DNA of 64,000 nt from positions 487,191 to 551,190 of the forward strand of contig NZ_BMLV01000002.1 in NCBI RefSeq assembly GCF_014645495.1, read 5' to 3'. Under the pieces are notes generated by a model. It did not search any database. It was not told where the DNA came from and was given only the letters and a program-made list of their open reading frames with translations. Below are positions 24,671 through 32,012 of the stretch, one piece after another. Source of the stretch: Cloacibacterium rupense (GTDB lineage Bacteria; Bacteroidota; Bacteroidia; Flavobacteriales; Weeksellaceae). Positions within the stretch are counted from its first letter, which is position 1; the number at the start of each line of letters is the position of its first letter. Made by a program: the position numbers and the translations under genes.

Positions 24671-25777
24671 ATGAAAAAGTTTTGGGTTTATTTTTTAATT
24701 TTTTGGGGAGGTAATGTTTTTTTCGGACAAATTAATGATTCCAAAAAAATAATCGATTCACTTACGGCAAACAGCTGGAGAAAAAGCCTACCTGATATAG
24801 ACAGCATCACAGAAGCATCTCTTGTAGGTATTAAAATAAAAGTCAAAGATACCATCATCTTAAAATCGACCAAAGTACTTCCTGAATTGGGCTACGAGGT
24901 GCCAATTACTCCTTTTCAACTCATCAAATATAAAGAAGACAAAAGTTGGTTCTTCTTCGGACAAAACAGCTTAGTCTTTAACCAAGCAAGTTTTAGCAAT
25001 TGGAATTCTGGAGGAAATAACAACATTGGGTCTATTGCTAAAGTGAACTATAACCTTAGTTTTAAAAAAGGAAAACACTTCCTCGAAAACAACTTTCAGT
25101 TAGGTTATGGTTTTGTTGCCAATAAAGGTCAAACAACGAGAAAAACAGAAGATTATATCAATATTATGTCTAATTATGGATACGATATTGGCAGAAATTA
25201 TTATCTCTCAGCAGGTTTGCAATTTGTTTCTCAATTTGCTCCGGGATATGATTTTACAGCAACTCCAGACCCTAACTATAATGATAGAATTTCAAAATTT
25301 CTCGCGCCTGCTTTTGTCAATTTAGGGGTCGGTATTTCCTACAACCCCAGCGAGAATTTTCAGGTCATAGTAAGACCAATAAACGGCAAATTTACCATCG
25401 TTAATGACCCCTTGCTTCAAAAGAAAGGGATGTTTGGTCTAGAAAAAGATGGAGAAAGCCTTAGAAAAGAACTCGGGACTATGGTCAATTTTCTATACCG
25501 AATTAAAATTTACAAAGACATTAATCTGGTCAATAAGTTAAATTTCTTTACCAATTATCTTTCTCACACCGAAAGAGTAGACATTGCCTACAGCGGAACA
25601 TTAAATCTTAGACTTAACAAGTTGATTTCTACAACAATAACGGGTGATGTTTTGTATGACCATGACCAGATAGCTAAGCTTCAAGTTAAGCAAACCCTTG
25701 GCATTGGATTTATCTACAACATAGGGATTGAAGAAAAACCTAAACCTAAAAAACTGATAAAGCCTTTTGCTAATTAA
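24671..25777 (+). CDS. DUF3078 outer-membrane-type protein (first of a tandem pair)
   Basis: The start at 24671 gives a signal peptide (MKKFWVYFLIFWGGNVFFGQ) and a 368-residue protein; an in-frame ATG at 24587 would mask it. From about residue 95 it carries the DUF3078 core: FFGQNSLVFNQASFSNWNSGG, NYNLSFKKGKHFLENNFQLGYG, YNPSENFQVIVRPINGKF, ending in alternating strands LGIGFIYNI, as in a beta-barrel. The 90 residues before this core are specific to this copy. The function is unknown. A paralog follows after 11 nt. Confidence 0.88.
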   Translation: MKKFWVYFLIFWGGNVFFGQINDSKKIIDSLTANSWRKSLPDIDSITEASLVGIKIKVKDTIILKSTKVLPELGYEVPITPFQLIKYKEDKSWFFFGQNSLVFNQASFSNWNSGGNNNIGSIAKVNYNLSFKKGKHFLENNFQLGYGFVANKGQTTRKTEDYINIMSNYGYDIGRNYYLSAGLQFVSQFAPGYDFTATPDPNYNDRISKFLAPAFVNLGVGISYNPSENFQVIVRPINGKFTIVNDPLLQKKGMFGLEKDGESLRKELGTMVNFLYRIKIYKDINLVNKLNFFTNYLSHTERVDIAYSGTLNLRLNKLISTTITGDVLYDHDQIAKLQVKQTLGIGFIYNIGIEEKPKPKKLIKPFAN

Positions 25778-25788
25778 ATAATATTAAG

Positions 25789-26694
25789 ATGATGAAAAAA
25801 ATTTTACTCGCAACATTTGCTTTTTTTGCTGTAGGAGCGTCTGCGCAAGAAAAACCTGTAGATTCTACAAAACATTGGTCTGTAATAGGTCAAAATACTT
25901 TAATGCTTAACCAAGCTGCTTTTTCTAATTGGGTAGGTGGAGGTGCCAATAGTTTTGGCTGGCTCGCTGGGGTAAATTATAATTTAGTCTATAAAAAAGA
26001 CAAAAATTTACTAGAAAATACAATCATTCTAGGTTATGGGCAAAACAACACACAAGGTCTTGGCACTAGAAAAAGTCAAGACATTATTAATTTGGCTTCT
26101 AACTACGGATATGAAATTGGAAAAAATTGGTACGCTTCTGCTGGGGTTGGCTTTATCTCTCAATTTACCAATGGTTACGAAGATGGTAACAATCCTGCAG
26201 CGAAGAAAATTTCTAATTTTATGGCTCCTGGTTACCTTTCTCTAGGCGCTGGTTTTACCTACAGACCTAGCGAAAACTTTACTTTAACTCTTAGGCCTGC
26301 CAACGCCAGATGGACTTTTGTACTAGATAAAGAACTACAAAAAGCTGGAAATTATGGCTTAAAAAATGATGGGGATTCTTCTCTTTTCCAATTGGGTTTC
26401 TTTGCAGGCTCTACTTATAAATTAAAACTAATGGAGAACATTACCCTTCTTAATAATGCTTCTGTTTTTTCTAATTACTTAGACCACCCAGAAAGATTAG
26501 TGCTAAGTTACGGCGGAGTTCTGAATATGAAAATTAATAAATTCATCTCTACCAATGTGACTCTAGATTTATTATACGACCATAATCAAATTATGAAAAC
26601 CCAGCTCAAACAAACTCTAGGAGTAGGTTTTGCTTATAATATTGATAATGGAGTGAAATTTAAAGAAGACAAAAGAAATAAAGATTGGAAATAG
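25789..26694 (+). CDS. DUF3078 outer-membrane-type protein (second of the pair)
   Basis: This 301-residue paralog of the gene just upstream has a signal peptide MMKKILLATFAFFAVGASAQ and the same core motifs (GQNTLMLNQAAFSNWVGGG, YRPSENFTLTLRPANARW, LLYDHNQIMKTQLKQTLGVGF). It starts almost directly with the DUF3078 domain, lacking the long N-terminal extension. The pair is probably co-transcribed and ended by the hairpin at 26704. It is likely a small outer-membrane barrel. No ligand is known. Confidence 0.88.
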   Translation: MMKKILLATFAFFAVGASAQEKPVDSTKHWSVIGQNTLMLNQAAFSNWVGGGANSFGWLAGVNYNLVYKKDKNLLENTIILGYGQNNTQGLGTRKSQDIINLASNYGYEIGKNWYASAGVGFISQFTNGYEDGNNPAAKKISNFMAPGYLSLGAGFTYRPSENFTLTLRPANARWTFVLDKELQKAGNYGLKNDGDSSLFQLGFFAGSTYKLKLMENITLLNNASVFSNYLDHPERLVLSYGGVLNMKINKFISTNVTLDLLYDHNQIMKTQLKQTLGVGFAYNIDNGVKFKEDKRNKDWK

Positions 26695-26703
26695 ATTCTA
26701 CCG

Positions 26704-26730
26704 AAACCACTGCTCGCCAGTGGTTTTTTT
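26704..26730 (+). terminator. Terminator after the DUF3078 pair
   Basis: A 9-bp stem AAACCACTG/CAGTGGTTT with a CTCGC loop is followed by a run of T. It lies 10 nt past the stop and just before the convergent comM stop. Confidence 0.85.
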
Positions 26731-28264
26731 ATGCATTCCAAAATTCTCTATCTAGACTTCTATATTGTATGGCCTCTGAAATATGATGAGATAATATATT
26801 TTCAGAAAGTTCTAAATCTGCTATGGTTCTAGAAACCTTCAAAATCCTGTCATAAGCTCTTGCCGAAAGATTGAGCTTTTCCATCGCGTTTTTAATCAAA
26901 TTTTTACTGTCGTCATCCAAAATACAATATTTTTCAATTTCTTTTGGCCCAATCTGCGCATTGTAGTTGATTTCTAAATCTTTGTAACGTTCGGTTTGCA
27001 TTTCTCTAGCTTTCAGTACTCTTTCCCGAATCGAAATACTGCTTTCGCCTTTTCTTCGGTCAGATAATTGCTCGAATTCTACTTTTTGAACCTCTATATG
27101 AATATCAATTCTGTCTAAAAGTGGCCCAGAAAGCTTGTTCATATACCGTTGCATCTCAAACTGAGAAGAAGTGTTATTAGGATCATCAGGGAAATAACCA
27201 CTTGGGCTAGGGTTCATACTGGCAACCAGCATAAAACTGGCAGGATAATTTACGGTAAATCTAGCTCTAGAAATGGTGACTTCTCGGTCTTCTAAAGGTT
27301 GTCGCATTACTTCTAAAACCGTTCTTTTAAATTCTGGCATTTCATCCAAAAACAAAACCCCATTATGAGCCAAAGAAATCTCACCAGGTTGAGGATAACT
27401 TCCTCCGCCAACCAATGCCACATCAGAAATGGTGTGATGCGGACTTCTAAACGGGCGAACCGTCATCAACGAAGAATTTTTCTCCATTTTGCCAGCTACA
27501 GAATGAATTTTGGTGGTTTCTAAAGCTTCTTTGATGGTTAAAGGGGGCAAAATACTTGGTACTCGTTTTGCCAGCATTGTTTTTCCGCTTCCGGGTGGAC
27601 CAATCAAGATAATATTGTGCCCGCCTGCCGCCGCCACCTCCATCGCTCTTTTAGCAGTTTCTTGACCTTTCACTTCTGAAAAATCGTACGGAAAATTATC
27701 TATTTTTTCTTGAAATTCTTTTCTGGTGTCAAATTCGGTTCTCTCAAGAGGAATTCCCTCGTTGAAGAAATCAATCACTTGCTTTATATTTTCTACGCCA
27801 TATACTTCTAGGTTGTTAACGATAGCAGCTTCTCTGGTGTTCTGTTTAGGGAGAATAATCCCTTTGAAACCTTCTTCTCTGGCTTTTATAGCAATCGGCA
27901 AAACTCCTTTTATAGGTTGCAAACCTCCGTCTAGCGAAAGTTCACCCATAATGATGTATTTTTCTAAATTTTCGGCATTAATGAGATCAGAAGCCGCCAA
28001 AATCCCAATCGCAATGCTCAAATCATAAGCAGAACCTTCTTTTCTAAGGTCTGCAGGTGCCATATTGATGGTGATTTTTTTTCCAGGAATTTTGAAACCT
28101 ACATTTTTGAGCGCAGCATTGATTCTGTAACTGCTTTCTTTGATGGCATTATCAGGAAGACCGACCAAATGGTATCCTATTCCAGGAGAATCTACATTAA
28201 CTTCTATTGTGATGGTTTGGGCTGAAACACCGTGTATTGCACTTCCATAGATTTTTACAAGCAT
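26729..28264 (-). CDS. comM: YifB/ComM family Mg-chelatase-like AAA+ ATPase
   Basis: From the ATG at 28264 the protein has 511 residues; an in-frame ATG at 28312 is unlikely. It opens MLVKIYGSAIHG as in YifB proteins, followed by the ChlI-like domain (GLPDNAIKESSYRINAAL). The AAA+ core has Walker A GPPGSGKT at 222-229, then RPFRSPHHTISDVALVGGG and a C-terminal Mg_chelatase_C domain. ComM is a hexameric helicase that drives branch migration during natural transformation. It lies 3 kb from dprA but is transcribed separately. Confidence 0.94.
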   Translation of the reverse strand: MLVKIYGSAIHGVSAQTITIEVNVDSPGIGYHLVGLPDNAIKESSYRINAALKNVGFKIPGKKITINMAPADLRKEGSAYDLSIAIGILAASDLINAENLEKYIIMGELSLDGGLQPIKGVLPIAIKAREEGFKGIILPKQNTREAAIVNNLEVYGVENIKQVIDFFNEGIPLERTEFDTRKEFQEKIDNFPYDFSEVKGQETAKRAMEVAAAGGHNIILIGPPGSGKTMLAKRVPSILPPLTIKEALETTKIHSVAGKMEKNSSLMTVRPFRSPHHTISDVALVGGGSYPQPGEISLAHNGVLFLDEMPEFKRTVLEVMRQPLEDREVTISRARFTVNYPASFMLVASMNPSPSGYFPDDPNNTSSQFEMQRYMNKLSGPLLDRIDIHIEVQKVEFEQLSDRRKGESSISIRERVLKAREMQTERYKDLEINYNAQIGPKEIEKYCILDDDSKNLIKNAMEKLNLSARAYDRILKVSRTIADLELSENILSHHISEAIQYRSLDREFWNA

Positions 28265-28357
28265 CGTTACTAGTTTTGTTTGATGTAAAAATAAATAAAA
28301 AATTTTAATCAAAAAAAGAGAGATAGTAACAACTAGATAGAATTTGGTTTAAAATAT

Positions 28358-28915
28358 TTAAAAAACTTCTTTATAATAACCAAAAAACTCTCTGGAAACA
28401 GCATAGAAGTCTCGCCATTCAAAATAATTTGGACTTGCGCTTTCTATGTTCTGAAATCCTTGTTTTCTGAAAAGCATTTTAGTTCTGGTCTGGTGAAAAT
28501 ATTGCGAAACGCAAATTGCTGTTTTATAGTCTAAGCTGTCTAAAATTTTAATTGAATTTTCTACCGTTTTTTCGGTGTCATTCCCGAAATTATCAACGAT
28601 AATATTTGGGCTTGAAATCTGATTTTCAATAAGATATTTCTCCATTTCGTTGGCTTCCCAAAATCCTTCTTTTCCTAAACCACCGCTTACAATAATTTTC
28701 TTTACTCTTCCGTTTTTGTACAATTCAATGCTTTTGTCAAGTCTGGCTTTCAATCTGTCAGAAAGAGTTCCGTCTTTATTTACTTTATTTCCTAGAACAA
28801 TGGCTACATCTGCTTTGGTGTTTTTGTCATTCAATCCGTCAAAAATAATAAAAATGGAATGTGCTAAAAACCAAATCCCAAGAAAAGAAAAAACTATTTT
28901 GAAAAACTTTTTCAC
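28358..28915 (-). CDS. YdcF/SanA family (DUF218) protein
   Basis: This 185-residue protein has a single N-terminal TM segment (FFKIVFSFLGIWFLAHSIFII) and a DUF218 domain: DVAIVLGNKVNKDGTLSDRL, KKIIVSGGLGKEGFWEA, NDTEKTVENSIKILD, ending CVSQYFHQTRTKMLFRKQGF. Such proteins (SanA, YdcF, ElyC) act at the inner membrane and are linked to envelope or lipid-carrier homeostasis. It starts 6 nt after the stop of the polytopic membrane protein upstream, so the two form one operon. Confidence 0.9.
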   Translation of the reverse strand: MKKFFKIVFSFLGIWFLAHSIFIIFDGLNDKNTKADVAIVLGNKVNKDGTLSDRLKARLDKSIELYKNGRVKKIIVSGGLGKEGFWEANEMEKYLIENQISSPNIIVDNFGNDTEKTVENSIKILDSLDYKTAICVSQYFHQTRTKMLFRKQGFQNIESASPNYFEWRDFYAVSREFFGYYKEVF

Positions 28916-28921
28916 GAATTT

Positions 28922-30187
28922 TTATCTGTAATTTTTATCTAAAAACCAAAAGAATTCTTCCATTCTATAAATATTATTCGCTATTAAAAAGACGAATAAA
29001 ATCCCAACAAAAACCGTAAGAAAAGAAAGCATTTTCGGAGAATTTTTATATCCGAAAAACAACCAACCGAGCATCATAGGAACTACGAAAATAAAATGTC
29101 CGCCGTAAATGTAAGAAGTGTGCAGACCAAATTTTAAAACACAATGAATGATGATATCCACAAAAAACGAAAGCATCAAAATCTGAACAAATTTGTTTTT
29201 GAAATTTTTAAAATAACTCCAAAAAACGAGAATAAGAACCGCCGCAACAAATAGGTAAGGAATTACAGACGAAAAAACATCCATAAAAATAGCGTTGTAA
29301 TGGAAACCTTTTTTATTGTGATAATCTCTCACCACGAAATTTGAAAAAATCATATTTCCCCCGAAAAACCAAGACGAAATCATATCCCAAAGTGGTGTAA
29401 CTTTTGGCTTAGAAAATTTCTCGTATTGTTCGCCCGTTTTCGTGAAAATTCTCATATAATCCCAATCTAATCGGTACAAAAACAACAAAACGAAAACCGC
29501 TGCTGAAATCACAACTCTAATCACAGCATTGAAAAATGTTTTGAAATTTTTGAATAAATTTTTCTCAAAAAGTATGGGGATATAGACTTTTACAATATTG
29601 GTAATCGTTAAACCACCAACTAAAACCGAAGCAAAAGTTAAAGGAAATAGAGAAATTTTCTTTTCTTTTTTGAGTTTTGCCGCTGCGTAATAATTAAAAG
29701 CTATCAAAAAAAGCAAGGTGTAAGTATAAGTTTCTGGCGTGAAAGAAAGTAAAATAGGAGTCGTGAAAAATGCAAAGAAAACTGTAATTAATAAATTGAT
29801 TTTCAATGGAATTCTAACGATGTTTCTTAAATATTTGAATAATTGAACTAAAGCCAAACTCACCGCAAAATTGCTAAACCAAGCCAAAACCAATCGAAAA
29901 ATTTCGTTCTTTTTACCCTCTGAAATCCAAAGTGCAAATTTTCTAATCCAATCGAAGAAATAATTAGAAAGCGGATGCCTCTCAAAACCACCACCTGTCA
30001 TTATAATCGAACGATTGTCAAAACTAAAATACGCGTCCCAAGGAATTCTATCGTCAAATATAATTCTGTAATTCAGTGCGATATACGTCCCTAAAACTCC
30101 GTAAGATGTAAGGAAAACGATGAACAAAATCCATTCTACCAGATTGCTCGGGAAAATCAGTTTTAAAGTGTCTTTGACTTTTTTCAA
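28922..30187 (-). CDS. Polytopic membrane protein, unassigned
   Basis: The protein has 421 residues and roughly ten hydrophobic helices, starting at LVEWILFIVFLTSYGVLGTYIALNY. A periplasmic loop after helix 1 holds FDDRIPWDAYFSFDNRSI and RHPLSNYFFDWI; this resembles the first acidic loop of GT-C fold glycosyltransferases, but I cannot identify a catalytic motif firmly. It may correspond to the DUF6080 group. It is the first gene of an operon with the YdcF-like gene (gap 6 nt). A TATTTTTG box on the minus strand lies 14 nt before the start. Confidence 0.75.
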   Translation of the reverse strand: MKKVKDTLKLIFPSNLVEWILFIVFLTSYGVLGTYIALNYRIIFDDRIPWDAYFSFDNRSIIMTGGGFERHPLSNYFFDWIRKFALWISEGKKNEIFRLVLAWFSNFAVSLALVQLFKYLRNIVRIPLKINLLITVFFAFFTTPILLSFTPETYTYTLLFLIAFNYYAAAKLKKEKKISLFPLTFASVLVGGLTITNIVKVYIPILFEKNLFKNFKTFFNAVIRVVISAAVFVLLFLYRLDWDYMRIFTKTGEQYEKFSKPKVTPLWDMISSWFFGGNMIFSNFVVRDYHNKKGFHYNAIFMDVFSSVIPYLFVAAVLILVFWSYFKNFKNKFVQILMLSFFVDIIIHCVLKFGLHTSYIYGGHFIFVVPMMLGWLFFGYKNSPKMLSFLTVFVGILFVFLIANNIYRMEEFFWFLDKNYR

Positions 30188-30201
30188 GGATAAAATTTTT
30201 G

Positions 30202-30209
30202 CAAAAATA
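30202..30209 (-). promoter_or_regulatory. -7 box of the membrane protein-ydcF operon
   Basis: The minus strand reads TATTTTTG, matching TAnnTTTG, 14 nt before the start at 30187. Confidence 0.4.
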
Positions 30210-30271
30210 AATTATTTCAACACAATGAGTGGAAATAATTTTTTACTTTATTTATAATCTCTACAGAGATT

Positions 30272-30393
30272 GAACGTTGATAACGCAGATTTTACGGATT
30301 AAAGCAGATTTTCTATTTTATTTTTACAGAAGATTAAATTTATTCAAAAAAATATCAGTGAAAAATCTGTAAAATCAGCGTCATTTGTGTTCC
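30272..30393. repeat. R3-type long imperfect hairpin
   Basis: The left arm (GAACGTTGATAACGCAGATT, continuing to 30316) pairs imperfectly with the right arm (from GTGAAAAATCTG at 30358 to GTGTTC at 30391), about 40 bp of stem with an A/T loop. It fills the space between the membrane-protein promoter and the selO stop. This stretch contains no gene. Confidence 0.5.
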
Positions 30394-30403
30394 AAAAAAA
30401 GGA

Positions 30404-31948
30404 CTAAGAAGAACAAGAAAGCGAACTACAACCAACTACACCTTCATATTTTTCTGGTCTTTTTACTGAAAATTCTGGATAGATTTCTTCGTAAGGTTTT
30501 TGCAAAGCATTCCAAAGTTTGTCAAATAATTCTGTTTTTCCTTCTTCCATTTCTGCAATGCAATCGTAAAGCAAATAGTTTCTCAATACAAATTTCGGAT
30601 TGGTTTTTTGCATCAATTTTCTGCTTTCTTCCCTAGAAATTTGATTGTTTGAAAGTCTTTGTCTATAATTTTCTACAAATTCTATCACCAAGGTTTCATG
30701 TTCCTTATTCAAATTCTGATAGAATGATTTTTTGAAATGTTCTACAATATCCAAACCTTCTTCAAGTGTTTCTAACTGATTGAAAAACAACGTATAGTCT
30801 GTAGAAATTTCTTCCATTAGTTTTTGCCAAGAAGTGAAAAAATCGGCGTCATATCTTTCTAGTTTTTCAAACCCAAATTTCTTAGCCATCATTTCATCGT
30901 GCTTTTTCCAAAACATTTCACTGTAATCAATTAAGATTTTTTCCAGCGCTGCTTCATCTTTAATTAAAGGAAAAAGTGCATTGGCTAATTGAATTAAATT
31001 CCAATGAGCAATGTGTGCTTGTTTGCCAAAAGCGTATCTTCTTCCTGGTAAATCGGTAGTATTTGAAGTAAAATTGAGATTGTATTCATCTAAAAAGGAG
31101 AATGGTCCGTAATCAATGGTGTTGCCAATAATGCTCATATTATCGGTATTCATCACACCATGTGTAAATCCTACACGAATCCATTCTACAATCATATCGG
31201 CGGTTTTTTCACCTGCTTTTTTAAAAAATTCTAGATATTTATCTGTTGAATTTTTATCGATTTCTGGGAAATAATTTTCGATGGTAAAATCTGCAAGTTT
31301 TTGTAAAGTATCCAATTCATTTCTTGCAGCTAATAATTCAAAATGCCCAAATCTTAAAAAGGTTTCGGAAGTTCTGATGACAACGGCGCCTTGTTCGAAA
31401 TCAACATTTCCGTTGTACATAACGTCTCTAGCCACTTTTTCGCCAGTTAAAGAAAGAGAAAGCGCTCTAGTTGTAGGAATTCCTAAATGAAACATCGCTT
31501 CACTCATCAAATATTCTCTTATGGAAGAACGAAGAACTGCTCTACCGTCTGCATGACGAGAATAGGGAGTGGCACCAGCTCCCTTCCATTGGATTTCTGT
31601 AAATTTTCCTTCAGAATTTTGAATTTCTCCTGCGTAAATTGCTCTTCCGTCACCTAATTGTCCTGCCCATTGCCCAAACTGATGTCCTGCATAAGCCGTG
31701 GAAAAAGTTTTTAGATTTTCTGGAAGCTGAGTGGCGTTTAAGAAGTCTTTATCTTCTTGATTTTCAATGCTTCCAAGTCCTATTTCTTTGGCTAAATTTT
31801 CGTTGAAATGAAGCAACATCGCTTTTTTAAAACCATAAATTTCAGTGAGAGCAAAAAAGAAATTAGGGGTTTGCCTTTGCGCAGGATTTCCAGAAAAATC
31901 TCCCGGAAAAATTTCCAAATATCGTTGTGTAATTGTAGCTAAATTCAT
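30404..31948 (-). CDS. selO: SelO/YdiU protein adenylyltransferase
   Basis: This 514-residue pseudokinase-fold protein transfers AMP to serine, threonine or tyrosine of target proteins. Family motifs are YAGHQFGQWAGQLGDGRA, WKGAGATPYSRHADGRAVLRSS, GVMNTDNMSI and IDYGPFSFLD. The C-terminus ends CSSLSCSS; in eukaryotes the penultimate-region cysteine is selenocysteine and bacteria have Cys, as here. The length is normal. The gene is single, between the PBP1A terminator and repeat R3. The -7 box at 31953 lies so close to the start that the mRNA may be leaderless. Confidence 0.95.
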   Translation of the reverse strand: MNLATITQRYLEIFPGDFSGNPAQRQTPNFFFALTEIYGFKKAMLLHFNENLAKEIGLGSIENQEDKDFLNATQLPENLKTFSTAYAGHQFGQWAGQLGDGRAIYAGEIQNSEGKFTEIQWKGAGATPYSRHADGRAVLRSSIREYLMSEAMFHLGIPTTRALSLSLTGEKVARDVMYNGNVDFEQGAVVIRTSETFLRFGHFELLAARNELDTLQKLADFTIENYFPEIDKNSTDKYLEFFKKAGEKTADMIVEWIRVGFTHGVMNTDNMSIIGNTIDYGPFSFLDEYNLNFTSNTTDLPGRRYAFGKQAHIAHWNLIQLANALFPLIKDEAALEKILIDYSEMFWKKHDEMMAKKFGFEKLERYDADFFTSWQKLMEEISTDYTLFFNQLETLEEGLDIVEHFKKSFYQNLNKEHETLVIEFVENYRQRLSNNQISREESRKLMQKTNPKFVLRNYLLYDCIAEMEEGKTELFDKLWNALQKPYEEIYPEFSVKRPEKYEGVVGCSSLSCSS

Positions 31949-31952
31949 TTTG

Positions 31953-31960
31953 CAAAACTA
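31953..31960 (-). promoter_or_regulatory. -7 box of selO
   Basis: The minus strand reads TAGTTTTG, matching TAnnTTTG, with its last base 4 nt before the ATG at 31948. Transcription would begin at about the start codon. Confidence 0.4.
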
Positions 31961-31973
31961 AAGCATTTCCCAC

Positions 31974-32004
31974 AAAAAACCGCTTCAAAAAGATTGAAAC
32001 GGTT
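31974..32004 (-). terminator. Terminator of the ricT-gldH-PBP1A operon
   Basis: The minus-strand stem AACCGTTTCAA/TTGAAGCGGTT (one G-T pair) with a TCTTT loop is followed by TTTTT. It lies 9 nt past the PBP1A stop. Confidence 0.8.
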
Positions 32005-32012
32005 GATATGTT

